The notes below the pieces were generated by a model. It saw only the letters and a program-made list of their open reading frames with translations, was not told the origin of the DNA and did not search any database. A DNA stretch of 26,128 nt from Deltaproteobacteria bacterium RIFCSPLOWO2_02_56_12 (GTDB lineage: Bacteria; Desulfobacterota; Binatia; UBA9968), in assembly GCA_001799045.1 (NCBI GenBank), contig MGRY01000231.1, positions 3,274 to 29,401 on the forward strand, given 5' to 3'. Of this stretch, positions 1 to 7,822 are shown piece after piece (the stretch's first letter is position 1; each line of letters opens with the position of its first letter). A program made the position numbers and the translations under genes.

Positions 1-799
1 AAACCTGATCCTGTACCTTCTTTGTTATGTGATATGGATTGCCAGATTCCCGAAATTTGTATCCGACTCCCTCCACCCGAAACATAGAGCATTTGAACAA
101 CTCAGCAGCAGCAGGATTGAATAGAGCGACATTGTATCCTTCTTCATTTAACGAACTCTTATATAAAATGCCGTCGTAACCGCGCGTTTTGAACACTTCG
201 GCAAGATATTGTGTTGGCACATACCAACGGGAGCTTTCTTGCGGAGAAACTGGTCTGGAAAAAGAATCATTCATGTCGCCCCAAACACCGCCTTCTTTCT
301 CTTCATCTGTGTATTGTTTACCGAGAAAAGGGGGAGATAGGTAAAATGTTTTCTTGTCTTGACTGGTGTTTATCAATTTCTGCTCCTTTAAAATTGTAAA
401 ATAACCTACAGATACTTCTGCTCCAACCCACGGTCGCGCTTCTGCAATAGCCGTCTCCTTGTTATTCGCTAAATAGAGATACGAAATCCCATCAGGATTA
501 ATTCTCCCGTCTTTTGCCTCTTCACTAGGTGGTGCACCCATTTCATCGGGTGGGAGAGGACTCCTGTCGATAATAAAATTATACTTTTCGTTTTGAGTCT
601 CTTTAACGCCGATTCTAGCGCGCGCCAAATTTGTACCCTTTTTCAAAATCTCGACTCTTTTATGTGCTGTTTCAACAACAGCTTTAATAAACTTTTCCCA
701 ACGAGGAGTTAACACGTACCTATTTTCGATAGTTAGATATTTACAAAAAAAGTACCAGTCTGTCGGATCTTCGAAAACCTCTTTGTTGCTTTGATCCAT
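1..799 (-). CDS. RES-domain protein (NAD+-degrading toxin family), 3' end cut by window edge
   Basis: An open frame runs from an ATG at 799 to the left edge without a stop (266 codons seen). RES-domain signatures are visible: an arginine pair at about residues 60-62 (LARARIG), the block GRINPDGISYLYLA at 98-111 followed by ETAIAEAR with the conserved Glu near 120, and YDGILYKSS near 208-216 with the conserved Ser, then an ALFNP strand. In characterised RES toxins (for example MbcT) Arg, Glu and Ser of this domain are needed to consume NAD+. The first 55 residues are an extra helical-looking N-terminus (WEKFIKAVVETAHKRVEIL), longer than minimal RES toxins. The C-terminal part of the domain is present, so probably few residues are missing. 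An AAGGA lies 13 nt before the ATG, a rather long spacing. The gene is richer in A+T than its neighbours, suggesting transfer. No Xre antitoxin gene lies upstream; a partner could be downstream, outside the window. Family assignment is confident; toxin activity is inferred. Confidence 0.85.
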   Translation of the reverse strand, partial: MDQSNKEVFEDPTDWYFFCKYLTIENRYVLTPRWEKFIKAVVETAHKRVEILKKGTNLARARIGVKETQNEKYNFIIDRSPLPPDEMGAPPSEEAKDGRINPDGISYLYLANNKETAIAEARPWVGAEVSVGYFTILKEQKLINTSQDKKTFYLSPPFLGKQYTDEEKEGGVWGDMNDSFSRPVSPQESSRWYVPTQYLAEVFKTRGYDGILYKSSLNEEGYNVALFNPAAAELFKCSMFRVEGVGYKFRESGNPYHITKKVQDQV

Positions 800-875
800 A
801 ATGGGGCTGTTGTCCTTAAGACCTCATGTCTAAAGGGAGTACGGTTCCTATATTTTTTATGTTCTCCAACGAGTC

Positions 876-941
876 TCCCAGGCCATGCCCTAGGTGCCAG
901 GTGCGCAAGAAAGAGAAAGAGGTCAGGTCCGGGGAGGAGTC
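876..941 (-). pseudogene. Decayed copy of the 3' end of the triple-VWA gene
   Basis: These 66 bases align without gaps to 1606-1671, the last coding stretch of the VWA gene, at about 47 of 66 positions by eye. Read in the same frame on the minus strand it gives LFLFLAHLAPRAWPG, against LFLFLADLAMRRWPG in the intact protein. The frame then continues past the position of the normal stop. The copy lies just beyond the relE-like gene, so the toxin-antitoxin pair sits between two copies of the same gene end. It is either a relic of an insertion that duplicated the end of the gene or of an old tandem duplication. The identity count was done by hand. Confidence 0.55.
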
Positions 942-967
942 ATAAGGTTTCATGAGCACTATCGGCA

Positions 968-1258
968 TTAGGTTTTTCGTTTGCTGCGCAGAACCTCACG
1001 CGCCACCTCTTCGTAAATTGTCCTACGGGGACCTATCGCAACAATCTCGGTACCCTTCTCGTCAGGACGGTAAATGACGCGATGTCTTCCTATTTGTAAA
1101 CTCCAATAGCCCTTGAGCTCCCTTTCCAGGGGCTTTCCGTTGGCTGGATCTTTGAGGATGTCCGATAACGCAGCTCGCACTTTCCGTTTTAGATCCGGAT
1201 GTAGTTGCCGGATGAGGTCCCGGACTTGGTCCGGGACCTTGAGGGTGGGAGCCGGCAT
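968..1258 (-). CDS. RelE/ParE-superfamily toxin
   Basis: A 96-residue protein with the RelE/ParE fold pattern: an N-terminal helical hairpin (residues 8-37), then ERELKGYWSLQIGRHRVIYRP (45-65) and EIVAIGPRRTIYEEV (71-85). The GxxRVIYR strand with Arg58, Arg60 and Arg64 and the IGPRR strand are where RelE-type mRNA interferases carry their basic catalytic and RNA-binding residues, so ribosome-dependent mRNA cleavage is the most likely activity. A ParE-like gyrase target cannot be excluded from sequence. It follows its antitoxin gene by 9 nt and starts with ATG; it depends on the upstream promoter at 1567-1595. Length is normal and the gene looks intact. No terminator is visible after its stop. 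Confidence 0.88.
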   Translation of the reverse strand: MPAPTLKVPDQVRDLIRQLHPDLKRKVRAALSDILKDPANGKPLERELKGYWSLQIGRHRVIYRPDEKGTEIVAIGPRRTIYEEVAREVLRSKRKT

Positions 1259-1267
1259 GGTAAGAGG

Positions 1268-1528
1268 CTAATCAGCGAATAGCTCTTCGACGGTATAGCG
1301 CTTCTTTGTACGCTTGAGCGCCCGTATCCCCGCGCGAATCTCCTTCATAAACTCAGCATCTTTCATGATCTCGATGGTCTCCCTCCAGCCATCATACTCA
1401 TCCTTACTGACAATAACGGCAACAGGCTTACCATTGCGGGTAACAGTAACCGTCTCATCGCGGCGCTCCACTACATCAACAAGCTCGCTGAGCTTAGTCT
1501 TGACCTCTGACAGAGGTAGAACTTTCAC
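1268..1528 (-). CDS. Phd/YefM-family antitoxin
   Basis: An 86-residue protein with a typical Phd/YefM N-terminal DNA-binding fold: MKVLPLSEVKTKLSELVDVV, then VTVTRNGKPVAVIVSKDEYDGW (about residues 27-48). The charged C-terminal part (49-86) would wrap and neutralise the toxin encoded immediately downstream. The start is GTG at 1526-1528, supported by an AGGAGGAG Shine-Dalgarno sequence 3 nt upstream; no better ATG exists. Such antitoxins repress their own operon, usually more strongly as a complex with the toxin. The palindromic half-sites directly upstream (1549-1579) fit that. The pair forms a complete type II module placed at the 3' end of the VWA operon. Confidence 0.9.
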   Translation of the reverse strand: MKVLPLSEVKTKLSELVDVVERRDETVTVTRNGKPVAVIVSKDEYDGWRETIEIMKDAEFMKEIRAGIRALKRTKKRYTVEELFAD

Positions 1529-1548
1529 GGGCTCCTCCTTTTTGACTT

Positions 1549-1595
1549 TGGTCTAAATTATGACCAATTCTAACTGGTCTGGTTATGCGGGTCAA
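1549..1595 (-). promoter_or_regulatory. Promoter and operator of the toxin-antitoxin pair
   Basis: On the minus strand a -35 box TTGACC (1590-1595) and a -10 box TAGAAT (1567-1572) are separated by exactly 17 nt. Overlapping the -10 are three alternating half-sites, TGGTC (1549-1553), GACCA (1562-1566) and TGGTC (1575-1579), each separated by 8 nt. This gives two overlapping palindromes with a 13-nt period, suited to cooperative binding by the Phd-like antitoxin. The -35 box contains the TGA stop codon of the VWA gene. Confidence 0.75.
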
Positions 1596-4500
1596 GCTCT
1601 CCGTATCCCAGGCCACCTTCTCATCGCCAGGTCGGCGAGGAAAAGAAAGAGTCCAAGGCCGGAGAGGGGCCACCAGATCTCTTGGGTGGAGTGGCTTTTA
1701 TTTCGGTCAGGCGTAAAGAAGCGCTTGAGCCCTTCGTCCATTTTATTCGGGTCCAAGAGTTCGCCGCCGGTCTCCTCTGCCAATCGGCTGAGCATACCGG
1801 TGTTGGGCTTCAAGTCACGGTACTCCCTCGGGTAAGGAGCAATAAAGGGCACGGTTGCGGCGGCAAATGGAGCCTCTCCTTTTCCTCCCTCTTCTTGGAT
1901 CGTGAGCAGGTAGATTCCTCGCTGCGAGGCGGCAAAATGGCCCTCGTAGCGCCCCGGGGCGATCTGCTGAAAGGGTATTTCCGGAGTGGTTTGATCCGGT
2001 CCGGTGAGATTTCCTTTGAGCTTAAGCTGGTTGATAAAGCCTCCCTCTTTGGATAAAAAATCCACCACAGCCTTGACCTCCTCTCCTTCCTGGCGAAAAT
2101 CAGTCCGTATCTTATGCTCCGAGACCATTCGCATGGTGCCGCGCGCGAGCTGACTGGCCCATCGCGGAAAATCCTCCCATCTCACCCACTCTCTTCCCCA
2201 CCGCCCGCTTAAATCCGAAGTAAAGGCCACGACCCTGCCAAGCCCATAGCGCCAGGAAACCAGCAGAGGATCTTCGCCCACTCTCATAAGCAAGTCTGCG
2301 CGGGCTTTCGGATGGGTCAGCACATAGCCCCGAAGCGGGGGTATCTTTCTTTGGGAAAAACCTTTAAGGGGTCCCGCAGCTCCCGTCACTCTGGGATAGG
2401 CCAACTTTTCAACCAATAGATCGCGGGAGATCAAAAGGGTCTCGGTGGTAAAGATCTGCGGGATCGTCTTTGGATCAACAGTCATATATGCCCTCCCTTT
2501 TCCATCCTTGGCGATCTCAGCCATCAGGGCCAGGTCGGCATCCTGACCTACGGCAACCGTTGATACCGTGATCCCTGCACGCGCCATCTTTCCCACGAGA
2601 GAGCGAAAATCCGCCTTATCGGTCAGTCCATCCGACAGAACCAGGAGATGTTTGATCGCCGCCGACTTTGCGGAAAAGGAGCGCTGGGCCTCCACTATGG
2701 CCTTGTAGAGATCGGTGCCGCCATCGGACTGAAGCGAGGAGAGGCGCTCAGAGATCCACTCGCCCTTCCCTACCGGACGAAAGGGGAGAGCCCAGTCCCA
2801 TCCCGCATCGAAGGCAAGAATCCCTACTTGATCGGAGGGATTGAGAAGATCTGCGGCCGAAATGGCTGCCGCCTTGGCCAAGTCCAGCTTGGTCGCGCCC
2901 TCAGGCCCTGCTCCCATGCTCCCGGACTTATCCAGGACAAAGAGAAGCGCCACGTGGGGAAGGTCCAGACGAGATGGAGGTCTCATCTCCACCGGAAGGA
3001 TCCGTTCCAGGGGAGTCCGGTAGTAGCCCCCGGCGCCGTAGCTCTGGGAGCCGCCGATGACCATCAAGCCGCCGCCGAGGTCTCTCACGTATTTTTCGAT
3101 GGCCTCCATCTTCGCCTGGGAGAGGCGAAAGGCAGGAACGTTATCAAGCACCAAGAGGTCGAAGGCCGAAAGCTCCGGCAGGGAAAGAGCGCTCTCCTCG
3201 GGCGAGGATTCAACGACCGAATATCCTTGGAGCGTGAGGGCCCGGGAGATAAAACGTTGGCTCTCGCCTTGCGAGAAAAGGTAAAGGACTCTGGGCGGAC
3301 CTTTGACTTCAACAACCCCTTGCAGCAGGTTGTTTTCAGGAAGAGTGTCATCAGGAGATTCCACCAAAAGCTCGTAAGTATAACTCCCTCTATCTTTCAA
3401 GTTCTCTCGGAAACTGACCCGGTTGGTCCCAGGCCTTAAGGTCAGGGCCGTTTCTTTTTGGATGACGCCGTTGCGCAGGAGCTTTACCCGGGCAGGTGCC
3501 TCGGAGAGACTCTCGATCGCCCCTCTCACCTCAAAGCTCTCCGCGCTGTCCGCCTGATGAGGCACGACGAGATCACTGAGATAGATCTCGTTTTTACCCT
3601 GAGAGAGACTTACCGGAAGAACCCAAACTGGGACGCCCTGCGAACGCAATAGGGATACTACCTGTGCGGCCTCGCCGCGGTTTTCATTGCCGTCGGAAAC
3701 GAGCAGGATTCTTCCCTGCCTTCCCTCGCCGATCTGGGCAAGGGCGGCTTGGAGCGCCGCTTGAATATTGGTCTCTTCCCGCCCAACTTCAGGGAAAAAG
3801 TCGGCAACGGCAAAATCTCCGCGCGGGAAAAACTCCCATGCAGGTTGCCGGCCGAAGAAGAGCAGACCCGTGCGCGTCTCAGTCCCTTTGATAGAGCGAG
3901 ATCTCTCGAGGATTTGGCGAGCCATCTCCTTGCCTTCCTGCCCCACGCTGCGGGAAAAATCGACTCCCAGGACCAAATCCAGGGCATTCGTAGCCCTAAA
4001 CATTTTCGGATTGACCATGGCGAAGACAAGCGCAGACAATGCCAGGAGGCGAAAGACCAAAGGATAAACGGGCCTGCCGGCGCGGAAGGCAAAGAACCAT
4101 TCCAGCGCCAACAAAATCAAAACCGCCAAAAGCAGGAAAGGCCAGAGAGGGAATCCCGCTTCGCTCTTCTCTCCTCCGTCTGCGCCGGTCAATTCCGGCG
4201 CAGACACGGAGACGCGCGAACTGATCTGGGATTCACTCTCGCTGAACAGATTCACGGCGAACTGACCTTCCCTTGTCTTCGTCTTGAAGGCGTAGAATCC
4301 GGCCGCAAAAGTTTCAGCATAGGGAAAGGGATTGGAGCGCACTCTCAATATCTCCCTCTTGCCTGAAGGGTTTTTGACCTCGATCCGGTCGTCGGTTCCC
4401 TGGAGGGAGAAGAGATAAGGGCTCCCTGCCTGGACCTGGGTTGTGGGGAACTCGGCCCTTTGCGGTTGGAACCAATCAAGGGCATTGGTGAGAAGAACAG

Positions 4501-5923
4501 GAAAAGCGACTCGGAAAGGAAGATCAGAGGCCAAAAGGTCAAAGCCGAAAATTAAGGCTTTAAGTCTCCCCCGCTCGAGCGCGAAGATGAGCGGGCCCTC
4601 TTTTGACCCGGCCAGGTTGATCCCTTCTCCTGTCGGCACAAGGCGCAGCGCCTCCTTGATATGAAGATCGTCAAGCCGAAGCCCCTCCACGAGGGGGTGT
4701 CTGACAACCGCAGGAAGGAGCCGGGGCCGCAAGATTTTTCCCGTGACGCTTAGGGGAATACCTTCTCCAATCGTGTTGATGAGAAGAAAGTTTCCCTGCG
4801 TCATGGGCGGAGCAGGGATTCCATCAACAATGACGAGATCGTAGAGATGAAGCTTGGAGGAGATAAGATCTGCATCCAACCTGTCCACATGGGCAACCTG
4901 GACATTCGGGAGTGAACGAAAGAGGTGCTCCAAGAAAGGATTGCCCTTGCCCGCATAGAGAACATGCGCGGGAGGAGATTCGGAGAGCACCAGAAAGGCT
5001 CGATTGTCAGTTGCAAAATCGTCCTCGATGGCTAACTGAGCTGTGGCTCGACCTGCCAAAGGTCCCTGATAGGGGTAGATCAGCACCCTGCTTCCACTGG
5101 CTTCGATCTCGATGTTCTCCTGCGCCAACTTTTTCTCTCCTACGGAGAGGATCAATGGGGCACGGACCGGACGGGGAGTGAAGTTCTTGATCCGGATCAT
5201 GATCTCGTACTTGGCCGGATGACTCGGAATTCGCCGGAATTCGAAACCCATTATGCCGACGTTATCGCTCCCACCCTCAACTTCGACCAAACGGAGATGG
5301 GATGAGTTCCAGGGAAGCCCCTCGGCCCCGTCGAAGGCGCCATCACTGATCACTACGACCCGATCGCGGCTTTCCCGTCTTAAAAAGGAATAGGCAAAGA
5401 GAATCGCCTCCTTGACTTGGCCAGGGGCGTCGGTGGGCTGCAAACTGCGTCCAAGATCTTTTAACCTCCTCTTGTCTGAAGTAAAAGGGGATAAGACGCG
5501 AGGGATGGGAGCTGCGCCGATCACCATCATTTTCTGATTAGATGACATGGCATCGATGAGAGAAAAAAATTCTTCGCGGGCACTGTCAAACCGGCTTCCT
5601 GAGCGCCCTTTGGCCTTCATACTCGCGCTCAAATCCATCACGATTACGGTATCACTGACTGAGGCGCCGGTGTGCAGGAGCGAGGGATCGGCCAACACCG
5701 CGATCAGGATCAAGGCGATGAGGATTTGGAGAATCAGCAGGAGATTTTTCTTGAGCAGCCGCCCAAGCCTCTTTCCAACAGGCCGCTCTTTCATGACCCG
5801 CTCCCAGAGAAAGAGGGCGGTTGTCCTTACTTTAAGACCCTTCGGCCTGAGGCTATGAAGAAAGATAATCCAAGGAACGACAGCCAAGAGGAGGAGAAAG
5901 GAGAGAGGAAACCCCCAGAGCAT
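1592..5923 (-). CDS. Membrane protein with three VWA domains (BatA-like N-terminus fused to VWA/amidotransferase-like halves)
   Basis: A 1443-residue protein that looks like two usually separate proteins joined. The first half has an aerotolerance-regulator (BatA-type) N-terminus with TM segments near residues 2-24 and 60-78. VWA domain 1 follows (MIDAS motif DLSAS 97-101, SDG 193-195), then a beta-rich stretch and an amidotransferase-like fold to about 480. Two TM segments at about 591-613 and 620-637 join a second half. That half holds VWA 2 (DFSRS 655-659, SDG 743-745), a class-I-amidotransferase-like domain (877-975, YVRDLGGGLMVIGG) and VWA 3 inserted after it (DKSGSM 998-1003, GGTDL 1068-1072, SDG 1097-1099). 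The amidotransferase-like fold then resumes (to 1240), and a C-terminal TM lies at about 1417-1433. VWA domains bind partners through a metal ion; with MoxR they are thought to work in complex assembly or quality control. The gene starts 2 nt after the DUF58 gene. The domain plan is clear; the substrate is unknown. Confidence 0.85.
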   Translation of the reverse strand: MLWGFPLSFLLLLAVVPWIIFLHSLRPKGLKVRTTALFLWERVMKERPVGKRLGRLLKKNLLLILQILIALILIAVLADPSLLHTGASVSDTVIVMDLSASMKAKGRSGSRFDSAREEFFSLIDAMSSNQKMMVIGAAPIPRVLSPFTSDKRRLKDLGRSLQPTDAPGQVKEAILFAYSFLRRESRDRVVVISDGAFDGAEGLPWNSSHLRLVEVEGGSDNVGIMGFEFRRIPSHPAKYEIMIRIKNFTPRPVRAPLILSVGEKKLAQENIEIEASGSRVLIYPYQGPLAGRATAQLAIEDDFATDNRAFLVLSESPPAHVLYAGKGNPFLEHLFRSLPNVQVAHVDRLDADLISSKLHLYDLVIVDGIPAPPMTQGNFLLINTIGEGIPLSVTGKILRPRLLPAVVRHPLVEGLRLDDLHIKEALRLVPTGEGINLAGSKEGPLIFALERGRLKALIFGFDLLASDLPFRVAFPVLLTNALDWFQPQRAEFPTTQVQAGSPYLFSLQGTDDRIEVKNPSGKREILRVRSNPFPYAETFAAGFYAFKTKTREGQFAVNLFSESESQISSRVSVSAPELTGADGGEKSEAGFPLWPFLLLAVLILLALEWFFAFRAGRPVYPLVFRLLALSALVFAMVNPKMFRATNALDLVLGVDFSRSVGQEGKEMARQILERSRSIKGTETRTGLLFFGRQPAWEFFPRGDFAVADFFPEVGREETNIQAALQAALAQIGEGRQGRILLVSDGNENRGEAAQVVSLLRSQGVPVWVLPVSLSQGKNEIYLSDLVVPHQADSAESFEVRGAIESLSEAPARVKLLRNGVIQKETALTLRPGTNRVSFRENLKDRGSYTYELLVESPDDTLPENNLLQGVVEVKGPPRVLYLFSQGESQRFISRALTLQGYSVVESSPEESALSLPELSAFDLLVLDNVPAFRLSQAKMEAIEKYVRDLGGGLMVIGGSQSYGAGGYYRTPLERILPVEMRPPSRLDLPHVALLFVLDKSGSMGAGPEGATKLDLAKAAAISAADLLNPSDQVGILAFDAGWDWALPFRPVGKGEWISERLSSLQSDGGTDLYKAIVEAQRSFSAKSAAIKHLLVLSDGLTDKADFRSLVGKMARAGITVSTVAVGQDADLALMAEIAKDGKGRAYMTVDPKTIPQIFTTETLLISRDLLVEKLAYPRVTGAAGPLKGFSQRKIPPLRGYVLTHPKARADLLMRVGEDPLLVSWRYGLGRVVAFTSDLSGRWGREWVRWEDFPRWASQLARGTMRMVSEHKIRTDFRQEGEEVKAVVDFLSKEGGFINQLKLKGNLTGPDQTTPEIPFQQIAPGRYEGHFAASQRGIYLLTIQEEGGKGEAPFAAATVPFIAPYPREYRDLKPNTGMLSRLAEETGGELLDPNKMDEGLKRFFTPDRNKSHSTQEIWWPLSGLGLFLFLADLAMRRWPGIRRA

Positions 5924-5925
5924 TT

Positions 5926-6819
5926 TTATCTTACGCTCCTCACTTGGCGCAGGGTGAGGAGAACAAAATCTTCAAAAGGGATTTTCGTGGTGGTGCGCAG
6001 ATAGTCCATCCGGCGGCTGAGACAAAAAGATGAGATCTCCTCGAAATAGCGCTCGAGCTCTTCGTGGAAGCGACGGACCAAATCGCCGTCCAGGAAAAGC
6101 CTTTTTTCTCTCTCGTTTTCCACATCGTGAAGCGAGACATCCCCCCGGGGCTCCAGACGGATCTCTCCCTCATCCAGGATATGAATGACCAAAACCTGGT
6201 ATTTTTTCTTAAGCAGCTCCTCCAGCCCGGCAAGGCATCCGCGAGGATCGAAGAGATCGCTCAGGAGCACCACCAGACCCGGACGAGGAAAGAGATAGGA
6301 GAAAGACTTAATCGAGTTCTGTAGGTTTGTCTCTCCCTCACAGGAGAGCTTCCCTAAAAGGTCGAAAAGCGTGAGGATCTGCTTTCTCCCCCTCCCCAGG
6401 GGCAGAGGCAAAATGAGATCGGAGGAGAAGGTTGCCCCGCCCACCCGATCAAGGTTTTTGAGTCCGATGTATCCCAGAGCCGCGGCTACGCTTTTGGCAT
6501 ATTCGATCTTTGCCGGAGTTCCCTCGCCCATGGAGCGGCTCACATCGAGCAGGAGGTAAATGTTCATCTCCTCCTCGGCGGTAAAGAGCTTGAGGAAGAG
6601 ACGCTCCAGTCGGCGGTAGGCGTTCCAATCGACGTAACGGAAATCATCGCCTCTGTGATATTCTCGGTAACCGGAAAATTCGAGGCTGAAGCCCTTCCTA
6701 GGAGAGGGGTGCTCCCCCCTGGCGCCAGACCAAGAGAGCCGTTTCGCAACCAGCCGAAGCCGCTCCAGTTTCTTAAGAAACTCAGGCTGCAAAAAGGTAG
6801 AGGGGCTTTCCGGCGCCAT
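5926..6819 (-). CDS. DUF58 family protein with VWA-like fold
   Basis: A 297-residue soluble protein with the DUF58 signature at residues 42-76 (KGFSLEFSGYREYHRGDDFRYVDW, then RLERLFLKLF). This runs into a VWA-like Rossmann domain with a metal-site motif DVSRS (92-96), a Thr near 164 and SDLFD (187-191). No TM segment is seen. DUF58 proteins are almost always encoded beside MoxR ATPases and are presumed adaptors or partners of the ATPase, possibly linking it to membrane VWA proteins. Here the gene lies 2 nt after the MoxR gene and 2 nt before the triple-VWA gene, so the three should be made together. Length is usual for the family and all motif positions are intact. Its molecular activity is not established. 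Confidence 0.88.
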   Translation of the reverse strand: MAPESPSTFLQPEFLKKLERLRLVAKRLSWSGARGEHPSPRKGFSLEFSGYREYHRGDDFRYVDWNAYRRLERLFLKLFTAEEEMNIYLLLDVSRSMGEGTPAKIEYAKSVAAALGYIGLKNLDRVGGATFSSDLILPLPLGRGRKQILTLFDLLGKLSCEGETNLQNSIKSFSYLFPRPGLVVLLSDLFDPRGCLAGLEELLKKKYQVLVIHILDEGEIRLEPRGDVSLHDVENEREKRLFLDGDLVRRFHEELERYFEEISSFCLSRRMDYLRTTTKIPFEDFVLLTLRQVRSVR

Positions 6820-6821
6820 CT

Positions 6822-7820
6822 TTACAAAACCTCAGGCACCCGCTCCAGCACTTCCGCCAAGACCTTCTCCGGGCTTATCCCTTCTGCATCCGCTTCCAGA
6901 TTGAGTATGATCCGGTGGCCGAGGCCAGGCAGCACGACCGAGCGGATGTCATCAAAGGAGACATTGGGTCTGGCCGAGAGAAGGGAACGGGCCTTGGCCG
7001 CCAGAATCAAGCTCTGCAACCCCCTGGGGCTGGAGCCATAGAGAATGAACTTCTGTGTCAGGGGAACGCTGCCGTCGCCCGCCGTATGCGTGGCAAGGAC
7101 CAAACGGACCGCATAGTCCTTAACCGCGTCCGCGATGGGAACCTCCCGCACCCACTCTCTGATCGCTAGCACACCGTCGGCATCTAAAACCTTCCTGAGG
7201 GAAGCAGACGCAGAGGTGGTGGTTAGATCCGCGATCCGCCCCAGTTCTTCCTTGCTCGGGTATTGAACCAGTAGTTTGAAAAAGAACCTGTCGATCTGGG
7301 CCTCGGGCAAAGGATAGGTTCCTTCCATCTCAATCGGGTTCTGCGTCGCGAGAACCATAAAGGGACTCTCCAAACGATGCGCCTTGCCTCCAACTGTGAC
7401 GCTCTGCTCCTGCATCGCCTCCAGCAGAGCGGACTGAGTCTTAGGGGTAGCCCGGTTGATCTCATCGGCCAATACGATATGGGCAAAGACAGGGCCTTGC
7501 TGAAATTCAAAGATTTTTCTCCCCGAAGGATCATCCGTAAGGACATTCGTGCCGGTGATATCGGCAGGCATCAGATCCGGGGTGAATTGAATGCGCGAGA
7601 AGGTCAGGTTCAGTATCTCGCCCAGACTGCGCACTATCAGAGTCTTGCCCAATCCAGGCACCCCTTCCAGGAGACAATGACCGCCGCAAACCAGGGCGAT
7701 AAAAAGCTGCTCGATCAGCTCCTCGTGGCCTACAACCGCCCGGCTTATCTCCGTCTTCACCTCTTCGAAGGCATGGCCCGCGCGCGCCATTCTTTCTCGC
7801 ACCTCCGTCAAAACTTCCAT
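6822..7820 (-). CDS. MoxR-family AAA+ ATPase
   Basis: A 332-residue AAA+ ATPase. Walker A is GVPGLGKT (about 53-60), Walker B is VLADEINRA (about 116-124), and sensor 1 is ATQNP (158-162), followed by the MoxR hallmark IEMEGTYPLPEAQIDRF. The arginine-finger region SPRG and the C-terminal lid follow. MoxR ATPases act as chaperone-like machines with VWA-domain partners, for example in methanol dehydrogenase maturation and in RavA-ViaA. A GTG at 7826 would overlap the upstream stop, but the ATG at 7820 has a GAGGGGAG Shine-Dalgarno at good spacing, so I chose it; the longer form adds only two residues. The gene is embedded in the operon between the 478-residue membrane protein and the DUF58 protein. 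Confidence 0.93.
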   Translation of the reverse strand: MEVLTEVRERMARAGHAFEEVKTEISRAVVGHEELIEQLFIALVCGGHCLLEGVPGLGKTLIVRSLGEILNLTFSRIQFTPDLMPADITGTNVLTDDPSGRKIFEFQQGPVFAHIVLADEINRATPKTQSALLEAMQEQSVTVGGKAHRLESPFMVLATQNPIEMEGTYPLPEAQIDRFFFKLLVQYPSKEELGRIADLTTTSASASLRKVLDADGVLAIREWVREVPIADAVKDYAVRLVLATHTAGDGSVPLTQKFILYGSSPRGLQSLILAAKARSLLSARPNVSFDDIRSVVLPGLGHRIILNLEADAEGISPEKVLAEVLERVPEVL

Positions 7821-7822
7821 GA

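Noticed and set aside
816..953. A 45-codon minus-strand frame between relE and the RES gene, considered as a missing antitoxin
   Set aside because: It has no Shine-Dalgarno, no DNA-binding pattern, and its sequence lies largely within the decayed VWA gene end read in another frame.
2648..3439. A 263-codon open frame on the plus strand opposite the triple-VWA gene
   Set aside because: It is a shadow of a long GC-rich gene with clear domains on the other strand; its product is low in hydrophobic core patterns, matches no family I know, and has no start signal.
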